DNA of 13,735 bases from contig JAURXG010000654.1 in NCBI GenBank assembly GCA_030654555.1, positions 1-13,735 on the forward strand, written 5' to 3'. The translations under genes and the position numbers were made by a program. The notes under the pieces were generated by a model. The model was given only the letters and a program-made list of their open reading frames with translations. It did not search any database and had not been told where the DNA came from. Positions 1 to 7,625 of this stretch are shown piece after piece. Source of the stretch: Aquabacterium sp. GTDB taxonomy: Bacteria > Pseudomonadota > Gammaproteobacteria > Burkholderiales > Burkholderiaceae_C. Position 1 is the stretch's first letter, and the number at the start of each line of letters is the position of its first letter.

Positions 1-410
1 CCCGGCACCCGCAGCACCCGCTGTACAAGGCGCTTCAGCAGCACGATTTCGCCGCTTTTGCCCAAAGCCAGCTGACCGACCGGCAAGCCGCCGGCCTGCC
101 ACCGTTCAGCCACCTGGCGCTGCTGCGGGCCGAGTCCCGCGATGCCGCGGTGGCGATGGCCTGGCTGCAGGACGCCGCCGCGCTGGCCGCCACGCTGCCC
201 GGCGCCGACGGGGTGACGGTCTACCCGCCGGTGCCGCCCGCGGTCAGCAAGGTGGCCGGCATCGAGCGGCTGCAGATGCTGGTGGAGGCGCCGTCGCGCG
301 CGCGGCTGCAGCGCCTGCTGGCCGACTGGATGCCCCAGCTGCACGCGCTGCGCGCGCGCCACAAGGGCCTGGCGCGCTGGGCCATCGACGTGGATCCGCT
401 GGCGATCTGA
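1..410 (+). CDS. priA: Primosomal protein N' (PriA helicase), C-terminal fragment
   Basis: PriA is the 3'-to-5' superfamily 2 DNA helicase that recognises stalled forks and reloads DnaB to restart replication. Only the last 135 or so residues are in the window; the reading frame is open from position 3, so the gene starts upstream. The visible part begins RHPQHPLYKALQQHDFAAF and runs through the AGLPPF-SHLALLRAE segment that marks the C-terminal end of the helicase core. It then covers the small C-terminal domain and ends WAIDVDPLAI and a TGA, the usual PriA ending. The helicase motifs and zinc-binding cysteines lie outside the window. The identification rests on recall of the conserved C-terminus. 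No clear terminator follows, and the next gene starts about 200 bases downstream. Confidence 0.9.
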   Translation, partial: RHPQHPLYKALQQHDFAAFAQSQLTDRQAAGLPPFSHLALLRAESRDAAVAMAWLQDAAALAATLPGADGVTVYPPVPPAVSKVAGIERLQMLVEAPSRARLQRLLADWMPQLHALRARHKGLARWAIDVDPLAI

Positions 411-594
411 CCTGCCGACCGGCCGCGCGCATGGGCGGGCTCGACGCGACCTCGGGCGTTGCGGCAACTCAAGCCGCGACCGGTCCAGCGGGCTTAGTGT
501 CTTGCATGGCCGGCATGTGGTGCGCGAGTCCGCCCCTGCGGGGTGGCCGCGCTGCGTGACCGTGCCCTTGGTCAAGGCGCGAACAAAGTTGCCC

Positions 595-600
595 AGGAGG
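595..600 (+). promoter_or_regulatory. Ribosome binding site that fixes the start of the PEP-CTERM gene
   Basis: A perfect AGGAGG lies 6 bases before the ATG at 607. It favours that start over the in-frame ATG at 502, which has no such site and would put 35 polar residues before the signal peptide. The leader between priA and this site (411-606) has no gene; its only structure of note is a short CCCC-TGC-GGGG hairpin at 533-543. Confidence 0.8.
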
Positions 601-606
601 ATCGCC

Positions 607-1554
607 ATGTTCCGAACCCGCTCCCGCTTGAGCAGTCTGTTGGTGGCCGGCGCTGCCGGCTTGGCCTGCACATTGCCGCTGACCTCTTTGGCGCTGACGA
701 TCGACCTGGGGCCCGTGTGGGCCGAGGTCGATGTCGGCAGCGTGGTCGGTTTCGACACCGGATGGCCTTGGTACACGTCCGGCTCCAGCCGCATCGATTT
801 CGGGCCTGGGCCTGCGGTCTGGGCCGGCGAGATCGACGGCTTCGCGACCGCGGACTTCGCGCTGAACATCCAGTTCGCGGCCAAGCCTGGCGCGGTCATC
901 ACCGGCTACCAGGTGACCGGCAGCGGCAGCGCCGGCCGGGGCGCGTGGTCAACCGCCTGGATGACCGGCAGCTTTGGCGCCGCCGCTGTGCCTGACACCT
1001 TCACGCCCTCGAACTCCCAGACCGGCCAGCCCGCCAGCGGCACTGCGCAGCCCTGGACGGTGAACCTGGCGTTCACGGCCGTGCCATCGCTGAGCTTGGC
1101 AGGCAGTCTGAACGCCGTGAGCACCCCGTCGACGAATTGGGAGTGGGTCGGCTCGCACCAGGAGGAGATCGGTCGCGAGCCGGTGTACGAGAGCGTGCAG
1201 GTGCAGATCGGCGTCGAACCGGTCTTCGACTGGGTGCGTGTCTGCGGCGACGGCGTGATCGGCCATACCGCAAGCGGCGAACCCGTCTACGGCACGGTCT
1301 GCGACAACCGTTGGCAGCAGGTCGGCGAACAGCCGGTCTTCGAGTGGCAACAGGTCCAGGTGGGTGAGCGCCCGATCTACGGCGAGGTGCCGGACTATGC
1401 GGACGTCACCCGGGGCACGCCGGCCGGCGTCTCGCTGGACCGCATCACGATCCAGGTGACCACGGTGCCCGAACCGCAGACCTGGGCGACTTTCGTCCTG
1501 GGCGCCGGTCTGCTGGCCTGGCGCCTGCGCCGTCGGCCGGTACACAGGCTCTGA
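607..1554 (+). CDS. Secreted PEP-CTERM sorting-domain protein with internal GxEPVY repeats
   Basis: This 315-residue protein is predicted to be exported and processed by the exosortase system, which acts on PEP-CTERM tails in Gram-negative, exopolysaccharide-making bacteria. Residues 1-29 form a signal peptide with a basic start (MFRTRSR) and a hydrophobic core. The C-terminus has all three PEP-CTERM parts: the VPEP motif (287-290), a hydrophobic segment (about 292-305) and the basic tail RLRRRPVHRL. Residues 30-180 are rich in Gly, Ser, Thr and aromatics and look like a beta-sandwich, without a family I recognise. Residues 187-262 hold about five copies of [IV]-G-x-[EQR]-P-[VI]-[YF]. Two Cys (213 and 232) flank the third copy and could form a disulfide. 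The gene stands alone and converges on the AEC transporter gene. Its function is unknown; a surface or matrix role is only suggested by the sorting signal. Confidence 0.85.
   Translation: MFRTRSRLSSLLVAGAAGLACTLPLTSLALTIDLGPVWAEVDVGSVVGFDTGWPWYTSGSSRIDFGPGPAVWAGEIDGFATADFALNIQFAAKPGAVITGYQVTGSGSAGRGAWSTAWMTGSFGAAAVPDTFTPSNSQTGQPASGTAQPWTVNLAFTAVPSLSLAGSLNAVSTPSTNWEWVGSHQEEIGREPVYESVQVQIGVEPVFDWVRVCGDGVIGHTASGEPVYGTVCDNRWQQVGEQPVFEWQQVQVGERPIYGEVPDYADVTRGTPAGVSLDRITIQVTTVPEPQTWATFVLGAGLLAWRLRRRPVHRL
1165..1392 (+). repeat. Coding repeat: five degenerate GxEPV[YF] units
   Basis: Within the PEP-CTERM protein, the cores IGREPVYE, IGVEPVFD, ASGEPVYG, VGEQPVFE and VGERPIYG recur. Adjacent units are about 13 residues apart in the first and last pairs, and wider around the Cys-flanked middle unit. 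Linkers such as SVQVQ, WVRV and WQQVQ alternate in a beta-strand pattern. The DNA copies have diverged, so this is not a recent slippage array. Confidence 0.75.
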
Positions 1555-1587
1555 CGGCCGCAGGCGGCTTGCCGACACCCCTCGACG

Positions 1588-2559
1588 TCAACCCGCCGCC
1601 GGCTGCACCCCGAACAACCAGGCCAGCGCGCTGAAGCTGGCGAAGGCCAGCACCGTGCTGCTCATGATGATGCGGGCCACGCGGCCCGAATCGGCGCCGT
1701 AGCGCTCGGTCAGCAGCGACACGTTGCTGGCGCTGGGCAGCGCGGCGGCGAGGGTCAGCACCATCAGCTGAAAGCCGCTGAGCGGCGCGCCCAGTTGCTG
1801 CGCCGCGGCGCCGGTCAACAGCACCAGCAGCGGGTGCACCAACAGCTTGATCAGCGCCACCGGCAGGTAGTGCGCCACCGGCGTGCGGGTGTGGGCATGC
1901 TGGCCGGCACGCCACAGCACCGCGCCGATGGTGAACAGCGCCACCGGGCTGGCGCTGTCGGCCAGCATGCGCACGGCGGTGTCGAGCGGGCCGACCAGCC
2001 GGACCTCGCCGATCGACAGCGCCGCGCCCAGCGCGATCGACCAGGGCAGCGGGTTGGACAGGGCGCCGCGCACCGCGCGCAGCGCCGCGGTGCGCGCGCC
2101 ATGCTCGCCGGCGCCCTGCATCTGCGAGACCGCGATGCACAGCGAGCTGGTGACGAACAGGTCGGCCAGGATGGTGCAGATCACCGGCCCGGCCGCAGCG
2201 GGCCCCAGCAGCGCCACCAGCAGCGGCACGCCCATGAAGCCGGTGTTGGGGAACGCGGCCACCAGCGCGCCGAAGGCCGCGTCCTTCAGGCCGACCTTGG
2301 CGTTCAGGCTGACCGCGATGGTGAAGAACACGATCAGCAGCGCGCACAGCAGGTAGACCACCAGCACGAACGGGTTGAGCAGCTGCAGCACCGGCGTGCC
2401 CATGCCGAAGCGCATCAGCATGCAGGGCAGCGCGAAGTACAGCACGTAGGCGTTCAGGCCCGGGATGGCCGACTCCGGCAGCACGCCCTGGCGCGCGGCC
2501 AGCCAGCCGGCCAGCACGAGCGCGAAGAACGGAACGGTGACGGCGAGGATGGCCTGCAT
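1588..2559 (-). CDS. AEC (auxin efflux carrier) family transporter
   Basis: This is a 323-residue inner-membrane protein of the AEC family, secondary carriers in bacteria usually linked to malonate, malate or other organic acids; the substrate here cannot be told. The N-terminal helix (MQAILAVTVPFFALVLAGWLAA), the GLNAYVLYFALPCML segment, the central AAFPNTGFMGVPLL motif and the late LPSASNVSLLTERYGAD motif are typical of the family. About ten hydrophobic segments fit the usual topology and length. I chose the ATG at 2559 because the longer frame to 2661 adds 34 polar Arg/Pro/Ala-rich residues unlike any family N-terminus; no strong ribosome binding site supports either start. It lies downstream of phoD on the same strand, but the hairpin element at 2719-2754 lies between, so independent transcription is likely. 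Confidence 0.9.
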   Translation of the reverse strand: MQAILAVTVPFFALVLAGWLAARQGVLPESAIPGLNAYVLYFALPCMLMRFGMGTPVLQLLNPFVLVVYLLCALLIVFFTIAVSLNAKVGLKDAAFGALVAAFPNTGFMGVPLLVALLGPAAAGPVICTILADLFVTSSLCIAVSQMQGAGEHGARTAALRAVRGALSNPLPWSIALGAALSIGEVRLVGPLDTAVRMLADSASPVALFTIGAVLWRAGQHAHTRTPVAHYLPVALIKLLVHPLLVLLTGAAAQQLGAPLSGFQLMVLTLAAALPSASNVSLLTERYGADSGRVARIIMSSTVLAFASFSALAWLFGVQPAAG

Positions 2560-2718
2560 GCTGGGGCAGGAGTATCCCCGCGTGGCGGCGGCGGTGGCGC
2601 CGGCGCCCGCTGCAGGCGTGCAGCGCGGATCAGCCGGCGCCGGGCGCCACCTGCCACGCATAGAGCGGACAGAAGCCGGCGAACGCCGCGGAACCGGCTT
2701 TGCCGGGCCGCTGGCGTT

Positions 2719-2754
2719 GCCCCCTCAAGGGGGCGGCCGAAGGCCGTAGGGGGT
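2719..2754. repeat. Compound GC-rich hairpin element, likely dispersed repeat and phoD terminator
   Basis: Two hairpins sit side by side. GCCCCC-TCAA-GGGGGC is at 2719-2734. CGGCC-GAA-GGCCG is at 2734-2746, followed by TAGGGGGT. The CCCCCT arm at 2720-2725 can pair either with the near AGGGGG or with the AGGGGG at 2748-2753, so two exclusive folds are possible. The element starts 7 bases past the phoD stop, where it could end phoD transcription or protect the 3' end. From memory, near-identical motifs recur between genes in Burkholderiales; copy number cannot be judged from one window. Confidence 0.6.
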
Positions 2755-2761
2755 GTTCATT

Positions 2762-4297
2762 TCACTCGCGCTGCGGCCCGGGTTGGCGTGGGTCGACCAC
2801 GAAGCGCGCGGCCACGTGCACCGGGCTCAGCGCATCCTGCGGCCGCTGCACCGCCATCAGCTCGGCCTGCAGCCGGCCATCGTCGACCTGCAGCGCCAGG
2901 TAACCACGCTGGTCGGACCGGCCGTGGAGCAGGTGCGGGTTGTGCCGCAACAAGGTGTCGACCACCGTCTGCGGTGCGCCGTTGCTGCTGATCGAGGTGG
3001 TGCAGAACTCGCTGGCGATCACCGGCGAGGCCGGATCGTCGAAGTCGGCTTTCAGCCCGGCCACGAGGTGCGCATGCACGTCGCCGCCCAGCGTCACCAC
3101 GCCGGGGATGCGGCGCTCGACCAAGCCCTGCAGCAGGCGCTGGCGGGCCGCGGGGTAGCCGTCCCAGCCGTCGGTCCAGTACGTGCCGCTGTCGGGGCCG
3201 GTCACCGGGGTGCGCGAGGCGCGGGCCATCAGGGTCTGCTGGGCCAGCAGGTTCCAGCGCCGGTCCGGGTCCCAGCCGTCGGCCAGCCAGCGCTCCTGCG
3301 CCGCGCCCAGCAGGGTGCGGGCCGGATCGCGCAGCTCGGCGCAGCTGGCCGGGTTGACCGAGCGTGCCATGCCGTTGCGGCCCGCCAGGCTGAAGGCCGG
3401 CACGCAGGCCTGCGGCGAACGGTACTGGCGGTCGTCCACCGCATGCAGGCGCGCCAGCCGGCCCCAGTCCAGCCGGTGGAAGATGCGTGCATCGGGCCCC
3501 ACCGGGCGCATCGCCTTGGGCACCGGCTGGTGCTCCCACCAGGCCTTGTAGGCGGCCGCGCGCTGGCGCAGGAAGGCGGGGCCCTGCAGCCACTGGCCCT
3601 GGTCGGCAGCGTAGTCGTTGTCGACCTCGTGATCGTCCCAGACCAGCAGCCAGGGCGCAGCGGCGTGCGCGGCCTGCAGCGCCGGATCGCCCTTGTACTG
3701 GGCATAGCGCGCGCGGTACTGCGCCAGCGTGCGCAGCGGCGGGCCGTCATGCGGGCGCACCGCCTGCGGCGCCGATTCGTACTCGTAGATGTAGTCGCCC
3801 AGGAACATCACCAGGTCGAAGTCCTGCGCCGCCACATGCCGCCAGGCGGCCCATTGGCCGTGGTCGAAGCGCTGGCAGCTGGCCACGGCCGCACGCAGCG
3901 TGGCGGGGGCATCGGGCGCGGGCGCGGTGCGGGTGCGGCCGGTGGCGCTTTGCCGGCCCAGCGCGCTGAAGCGGTAGAAGTAGCCCCGGCCGGGGGCCAG
4001 GCCGTGTGGCTCGGCATGCACGCTGTGGGCGTCGGCGGCGACGGCGGCCTCGATGCCCGATGCGGCGATGCGGGTGAAGGCTTCGTCCTCGGCCAGCACC
4101 CAGTGCACCGGCACCTCGGCCGGCAGGTCCAGCCCCGTCAGGCGCGTCCACAGCACCACCGCCTCGGGCTCGGGATGGCCCGAGGCCACGCCCAATTCGA
4201 AGCGGGGCACGTCGGCGGCACGGGCGTGGCGGACGAAGGCCGGCGCGGCCAGCGCGGCGGCGCCCAGGGTCAGCAGGTGGCGGCGATGCAGCGGCAT
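2762..4297 (-). CDS. phoD: PhoD-family alkaline phosphatase, probable Tat substrate
   Basis: This 511-residue protein belongs to the PhoD metallophosphoesterases, exported phosphodiesterases/monoesterases that use Fe and Ca to release phosphate from organic esters. The N-terminus has a twin arginine (HRRHLLTLG) before an Ala-rich hydrophobic stretch ending about ARA-A (residue 27), which fits a Tat signal with a loose consensus. An N-terminal beta domain (about 30-125) precedes the catalytic domain. Family motifs are ASCQRF (139-144, with the metal-binding Cys), LGDYIYEY (166-173), WDDHEVDNDY (220-229), GGDVHAHL (404-411) and EFCTTSISSNG (430-440). No key residue is missing and the length is normal. 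The gene diverges from rep. I saw no convincing Pho box upstream, though one would be hard to recognise by eye. The exact substrate is unknown. Confidence 0.93.
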   Translation of the reverse strand: MPLHRRHLLTLGAAALAAPAFVRHARAADVPRFELGVASGHPEPEAVVLWTRLTGLDLPAEVPVHWVLAEDEAFTRIAASGIEAAVAADAHSVHAEPHGLAPGRGYFYRFSALGRQSATGRTRTAPAPDAPATLRAAVASCQRFDHGQWAAWRHVAAQDFDLVMFLGDYIYEYESAPQAVRPHDGPPLRTLAQYRARYAQYKGDPALQAAHAAAPWLLVWDDHEVDNDYAADQGQWLQGPAFLRQRAAAYKAWWEHQPVPKAMRPVGPDARIFHRLDWGRLARLHAVDDRQYRSPQACVPAFSLAGRNGMARSVNPASCAELRDPARTLLGAAQERWLADGWDPDRRWNLLAQQTLMARASRTPVTGPDSGTYWTDGWDGYPAARQRLLQGLVERRIPGVVTLGGDVHAHLVAGLKADFDDPASPVIASEFCTTSISSNGAPQTVVDTLLRHNPHLLHGRSDQRGYLALQVDDGRLQAELMAVQRPQDALSPVHVAARFVVDPRQPGPQRE

Positions 4298-4376
4298 GGC
4301 GCCCAGTGTGACAGCGCGGCAGCGGCCTGCGCCTGCGTTGGCGCAGCCTCGGCGCGGTGGCGCGCAGGGTGACCGC

Positions 4377-4382
4377 TATGAT
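4377..4382 (+). promoter_or_regulatory. Possible -10 element for rep
   Basis: TATGAT, one base from the sigma-70 consensus, stands out in very GC-rich DNA 21 bases before the rep ATG. No good -35 lies 16-18 bases upstream. Transcription from here would leave a leader of about 15 bases or less, with no Shine-Dalgarno sequence. The phoD-rep divergent gap (4298-4403) must also hold the phoD promoter, which I could not place. Confidence 0.35.
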
Positions 4383-4403
4383 CCGCGGCCCCGCTCCTCC
4401 GCC

Positions 4404-6512
4404 ATGGCCACCGCCCCCAAGCCGCCCGACACCCTGAACCCCGCCCAGCTGCAGGCGGTGCATCACCTCGCCGGCCCCTGCCTGGTGCTGGCCGGCGCCG
4501 GCTCGGGCAAGACGCGGGTGATCACGCACAAGATCGGCCGGCTTCTGCAGTCGGGGCTGGCGCCGAAGGAGATCGCGGCGATCACCTTCACCAACAAGGC
4601 CGCGCAGGAGATGCGCGAGCGCACCAAGGCGCTGGTGGGCGCGCGCGCCGCGAAAGACCTGGTGGTGGCCACCTTCCACAGCCTGGGCGTGCGCATCCTG
4701 CGCGCCGACGGCAGCAAGGTGGGCCTGAAGGAGCAGTTCTCCATCCTCGACAGCGACGACGTGATGGGCGTGCTGCGCGACGCCGGCGGCGCCAGCGACA
4801 ACAAGCTGGCGCGCAGCTGGCAATGGACCATTAGCCTGTGGAAGAACCAGGGCCTGGACAGCAGCGGCGCCGCCGGCGTGGCCAAGGACGATCACGAGCA
4901 GGTGGCCGCCCGCGTGATGAAGCTCTACGAGGAGCGGCTGGCGGCCTACCAGGCGGTGGACTTCGACGACCTGATCAGCCTGCCGCTGAAGCTGCTGCAG
5001 CGCGACGACGAGGCCCGCGCACGCTGGCAGGGCATGTTCGGCCATGTGCTGGTCGACGAGTACCAGGACACCAACGCGGTGCAGTACGAGCTGCTGAAGC
5101 TGCTGGTCAGCGGCCCCGACCCGCGCCGGCGCGGCCTGTTCACCGCGGTGGGCGACGACGACCAGAGCATCTACGGCTGGCGCGGCGCCACCATCGACAA
5201 CCTGCGCCGGCTGCCGCAGGACTGGCCCGACCTGAAGGTGATCCCGCTGGAGCAGAACTACCGCTCCACCGGCAACATCCTGCGCGCGGCCAACAACGTG
5301 ATCGCCGGCAACCCCAAGCTGTTCGAGAAGAAGCTGTGGAGCGAGTTCGGCGACGGCGACCCGGTGCGGCTGATGGAGTGCGACGGCGAGGAGCACGAGG
5401 CCGAGCGCGCGGTGGCCTTCATCCAGAGCCTGCGCGCGCAGGGCGGCGCCATCGCCGACGACCGCGCCAGCGGGCAGATCAAGTTCGCCGACTTCGCCAT
5501 CCTGTACCGCGCCAACCACCAGGCCCGCGTCTTCGAGCAGAAGCTGCGCGCCGCACAGATCCCGTACAAGGTGTCGGGCGGGCAGAGCTTCTTCGACCGT
5601 GCCGAGATCAAGGACCTGTGCGCCTGGCTGCGGTTGCTGGTCAACCAGGACGACGACCCGGCCTTCCTGCGCGCGGTGACCACGCCCAAGCGTGGCATCG
5701 GCCACACCACGCTGGGCAAGCTGGGTGAATACGCCGGGCGCTGGAAGACCAGCCTGTTCGAGTCGCTGTTCTCCGACAGCCTGGCCGCGCAGCTGGGCGC
5801 CAAGGCGATCGGCTCGCTGCACGAGTTCGGCCGCTACCTCAACGACCTGGAGCACCGCGCCCGCCACACCACCGGCGCCGAGGACGCCAAGGCGCTGCTG
5901 CTGGGCTGGCTCAAGGACATCGGCTACGAGCAGCACCTCTACGACAGCGAGGACAGCGAGAAGCTGGCGGCCAGCCGCTGGACCAACGTGCTCGACTTCG
6001 TCGACTGGGTGAGCCGGCGCTGCGGCGGCGAGATCCGGCAGGAGGGCGGCACCTTCGAGGGCGAGAAACAGACCGTGCTGCAGGTGGCGCAGACCATCAG
6101 CGTGATCATCAGCCTGGCCGAGCGCGGCGACGAGCAGGACGTGGTCACGCTGTCCACGCTGCACGCCAGCAAGGGCCTGGAATGGCCGCATGTCTGGCTG
6201 GCCGGCATCAACGAAGGGCTGCTGCCGTTCAAGCCCGACGCCGAGGACGTGGCGGCCGAGGTGCTGGCCACGCGGCTGGAAGAAGAACGCCGGCTGATGT
6301 ACGTGGGCATCACGCGCGCGCGCACCACGCTGGCGGTGAGCACGCTGCGCCGGCGCAAGAAGGGCCGCGACACGGTGCAGGGCATCCCCAGCCGCTTCAT
6401 CGCCGAGATGAAGCTGCACGAGGCCAGCACCCGCGAAGACCCGCGCGAGCGGCTGAAGAAGCTGCGCGCCGCGCTGTCGGCCAAGGTGGACGCGGCGCCG
6501 CCGCCGGCCTGA
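4404..6512 (+). CDS. rep: ATP-dependent DNA helicase Rep (UvrD/Rep, superfamily 1A)
   Basis: Rep is a 3'-to-5' helicase that clears proteins from DNA ahead of the replisome and helps restart forks. The 702-residue protein has the complete superfamily 1A motif set: Walker A AGAGSGKT (30-37), Ia TFTNKAA (61-67), Walker B LVDEYQD (216-222), III GDDDQSIYGWRG (250-261), IV EQNYRS (283-288), V TLHASKGLEW (585-594) and VI RRLMYVGITRA (629-639). I assign Rep rather than UvrD or PcrA because the start (LNPAQLQAV-GPCLVLAGAGSGKTRVI), FEKKLWSE, YKVSGGQSFFDRAEIKDL and PSRF segments track E. coli Rep closely. The tail (KKLRAALSAK) also lacks the longer UvrD C-terminus. Start: ATG at 4404, since an upstream extension to 4053 would run antisense through phoD. 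It is followed after 13 bases by the YhhN-like gene, probably in one transcript. Confidence 0.95.
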   Translation: MATAPKPPDTLNPAQLQAVHHLAGPCLVLAGAGSGKTRVITHKIGRLLQSGLAPKEIAAITFTNKAAQEMRERTKALVGARAAKDLVVATFHSLGVRILRADGSKVGLKEQFSILDSDDVMGVLRDAGGASDNKLARSWQWTISLWKNQGLDSSGAAGVAKDDHEQVAARVMKLYEERLAAYQAVDFDDLISLPLKLLQRDDEARARWQGMFGHVLVDEYQDTNAVQYELLKLLVSGPDPRRRGLFTAVGDDDQSIYGWRGATIDNLRRLPQDWPDLKVIPLEQNYRSTGNILRAANNVIAGNPKLFEKKLWSEFGDGDPVRLMECDGEEHEAERAVAFIQSLRAQGGAIADDRASGQIKFADFAILYRANHQARVFEQKLRAAQIPYKVSGGQSFFDRAEIKDLCAWLRLLVNQDDDPAFLRAVTTPKRGIGHTTLGKLGEYAGRWKTSLFESLFSDSLAAQLGAKAIGSLHEFGRYLNDLEHRARHTTGAEDAKALLLGWLKDIGYEQHLYDSEDSEKLAASRWTNVLDFVDWVSRRCGGEIRQEGGTFEGEKQTVLQVAQTISVIISLAERGDEQDVVTLSTLHASKGLEWPHVWLAGINEGLLPFKPDAEDVAAEVLATRLEEERRLMYVGITRARTTLAVSTLRRRKKGRDTVQGIPSRFIAEMKLHEASTREDPRERLKKLRAALSAKVDAAPPPA

Positions 6513-6525
6513 AGGACTCGTCCGA

Positions 6526-7218
6526 ATGCCCTGGCTGCTGCCCGCCTTCCTGCTGTGCGCCGCGGCCGCCATCGCCAGCGACCTGGCCTGGCCGGGCGGC
6601 TTCTGGCCCTATGCGCTGCTCAAGCCGCTGACCACCGTGCTGGTGATCGCCCATGCCTGGCGGCGCGGGCAGCCCGGCGATGCGCGGCGCCGCGCGCTGC
6701 TGGCGGGGCTGGGGCTGTCGCTGGTGGGCGATGTGGCGCTGCTGTGGCCGCAGCAGGGCTTCCTGCCCGGGCTGGTGGCCTTTCTGCTGGCGCACCTGGC
6801 CTACCTGTTCGCCTTCACGCGCGGGGTGCGTTTTGGCGCCTGGCCACTGGCGTTCGTGGGTTACGCACTGCTGGCCGCGGGCGTGTTGACGCTGTTGTGG
6901 CCCGGCGTGCCGCCGGGGCTGCGTGCGCCGGTGGTGGCCTACGTGTTGTGCCTGGCGGCGATGGCGGCGCAGACGGCCAGCGCCTGGCATGCCGGGCGCA
7001 CGGGGTTGGTGGCGGCCCTGGGCGGTGCGCTGTTCCTCACCTCGGATGCGCTGCTGGCCACCAACCGCTTCCACACGCCGCTGCCGCTGGCCACGCTGTG
7101 GGTGCTGGCCACCTACTGGGCGGCGCAGTGGCTGATCGCCAGCGCCTGCGGCTCGGGGTCGAACATGCCGCACAGCACCATCGAGCCTTCACCACAGCCC
7201 CACCGCGCCGTTCGCTGA
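6526..7218 (+). CDS. yhhN: YhhN/TMEM86 family membrane protein, lysoplasmalogenase-like
   Basis: The 230-residue protein has about eight hydrophobic helices and matches the YhhN family. Its animal members (TMEM86) and some bacterial members hydrolyse the vinyl-ether bond of lysoplasmalogens; the activity in aerobic proteobacteria, which generally lack plasmalogens, is uncertain. Family marks are KPLTT (33-37), GLSLVGDVALL (about 62-72) with its conserved Asp, GLVAFLLAHLAYLFAF, and GGALFLTSDALLA with a second conserved Asp. The last 25 or so residues (from GSGSNMPHS) are polar and outside the family core. The ATG at 6526 lies 13 bases after the rep stop, and AAGGA overlapping that stop serves as ribosome binding site, so coupling to rep is likely. 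A functional link to Rep is not evident. Confidence 0.85.
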   Translation: MPWLLPAFLLCAAAAIASDLAWPGGFWPYALLKPLTTVLVIAHAWRRGQPGDARRRALLAGLGLSLVGDVALLWPQQGFLPGLVAFLLAHLAYLFAFTRGVRFGAWPLAFVGYALLAAGVLTLLWPGVPPGLRAPVVAYVLCLAAMAAQTASAWHAGRTGLVAALGGALFLTSDALLATNRFHTPLPLATLWVLATYWAAQWLIASACGSGSNMPHSTIEPSPQPHRAVR

Positions 7219-7322
7219 CAAGGTTTCCGGACCCTGGCTGACGGCCTGCTCGACCACATCTGCCGATACTGGATTCAGGTGCCGACGACCGCGCCCGGCG
7301 CCACGACATTGCGGATGGAATC

Positions 7323-7517
7323 ATGGACTACGCCTACGAACTCAACTACCAATCGCTGTTCGACGCGGGACGCTCGCTCTGCTTTCCCTGCGACGTCGAT
7401 GGGCGTGTTCTCCTGGACATGCTCAGCGAACGGGCGCGCAAGAACTACCTGTACGCACGGGTGGTGGTGGGGCGGGAGTATGCGTTTCCTTGTGTGAAAC
7501 CCCGGTCCGACCACTGA
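7323..7517 (+). CDS. Small hypothetical protein, 64 residues
   Basis: I do not recognise a named family. The product (starting MDYAYELNYQSLFDAG) is soluble-looking, with an FPCDVDGRVLLD segment and a C-terminal YLYARVVVGREYAFP segment that resemble short hypothetical proteins I recall from Burkholderiales, which I cannot verify here. GGAA lies a few bases before the ATG as a weak ribosome binding site. Two Cys (about residues 20 and 23-57 region) carry no metal-binding motif. The codons are less GC-rich at third positions than those of the neighbours. It stands alone between yhhN and the convergent regulator gene. An overlapping frame at 7279-7497 is less convincing. The spacer 7219-7322 holds no gene and no clear promoter. 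Confidence 0.55.
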   Translation: MDYAYELNYQSLFDAGRSLCFPCDVDGRVLLDMLSERARKNYLYARVVVGREYAFPCVKPRSDH

Positions 7518-7532
7518 ACCAGGTGGCGGGAC

Positions 7533-7555
7533 GGCGCAAGGCGCCTTGCCGCGCC
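7533..7555. terminator. Hairpin after the small ORF, possible terminator
   Basis: GGCGC-AA-GGC-GCCTT-GCC-GCGCC forms a bulged stem around the palindrome CAAGGCGCCTTG (7537-7548), 16 bases past the stop of the small ORF. It has no U-tract, so function as an intrinsic terminator is doubtful. Confidence 0.3.
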
Positions 7556-7570
7556 GGCCCCGCTCCAGCG

Positions 7571-7625
7571 GCTGGGGGGCGCAGGCGCTGAGGCGCCCAT
7601 CGCGCGCCGTCAGGCGCCCCCTGGC
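7571..7625 (-). terminator. Long GC-rich stem-loop after the LytTR regulator gene
   Basis: GGGGGCGC (7575-7582) pairs with GCGCCCCC (7614-7621). Wobble and regular pairs extend the stem outwards on both sides until it touches the stop codon of the regulator gene on the minus strand. The loop holds further GGCGC/GCGCC self-pairing. There is no U-run. It may stabilise the 3' end or help terminate the signalling operon. Confidence 0.35.

Noticed and set aside
502..606. Longer N-terminus for the PEP-CTERM protein
   Set aside because: It lacks a ribosome binding site and would bury the signal peptide behind 35 polar residues; AGGAGG marks the ATG at 607.
1557..1568. GCCG-CAGG-CGGC hairpin between the convergent PEP-CTERM and AEC genes
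   Set aside because: The 4-bp stem is too short and has no T tract in either direction; expected by chance at this GC content.
2753..4372. A 539-codon plus-strand frame opposite phoD
   Set aside because: It covers the phoD gene in antisense and shows only shadow composition.
3747..6572. A 941-codon open frame on the minus strand across phoD and rep
   Set aside because: It is antisense to rep, whose full helicase motif set is unambiguous, and out of frame with phoD. Its composition (His, Gln, Ala, Gly, Arg runs) is that of a high-GC shadow frame.
7279..7497. Overlapping 72-codon plus-strand frame
   Set aside because: It competes with the 64-residue frame at 7323, has no ribosome binding site, and its Ser/Thr/Arg/Cys-rich product shows no coherent pattern.
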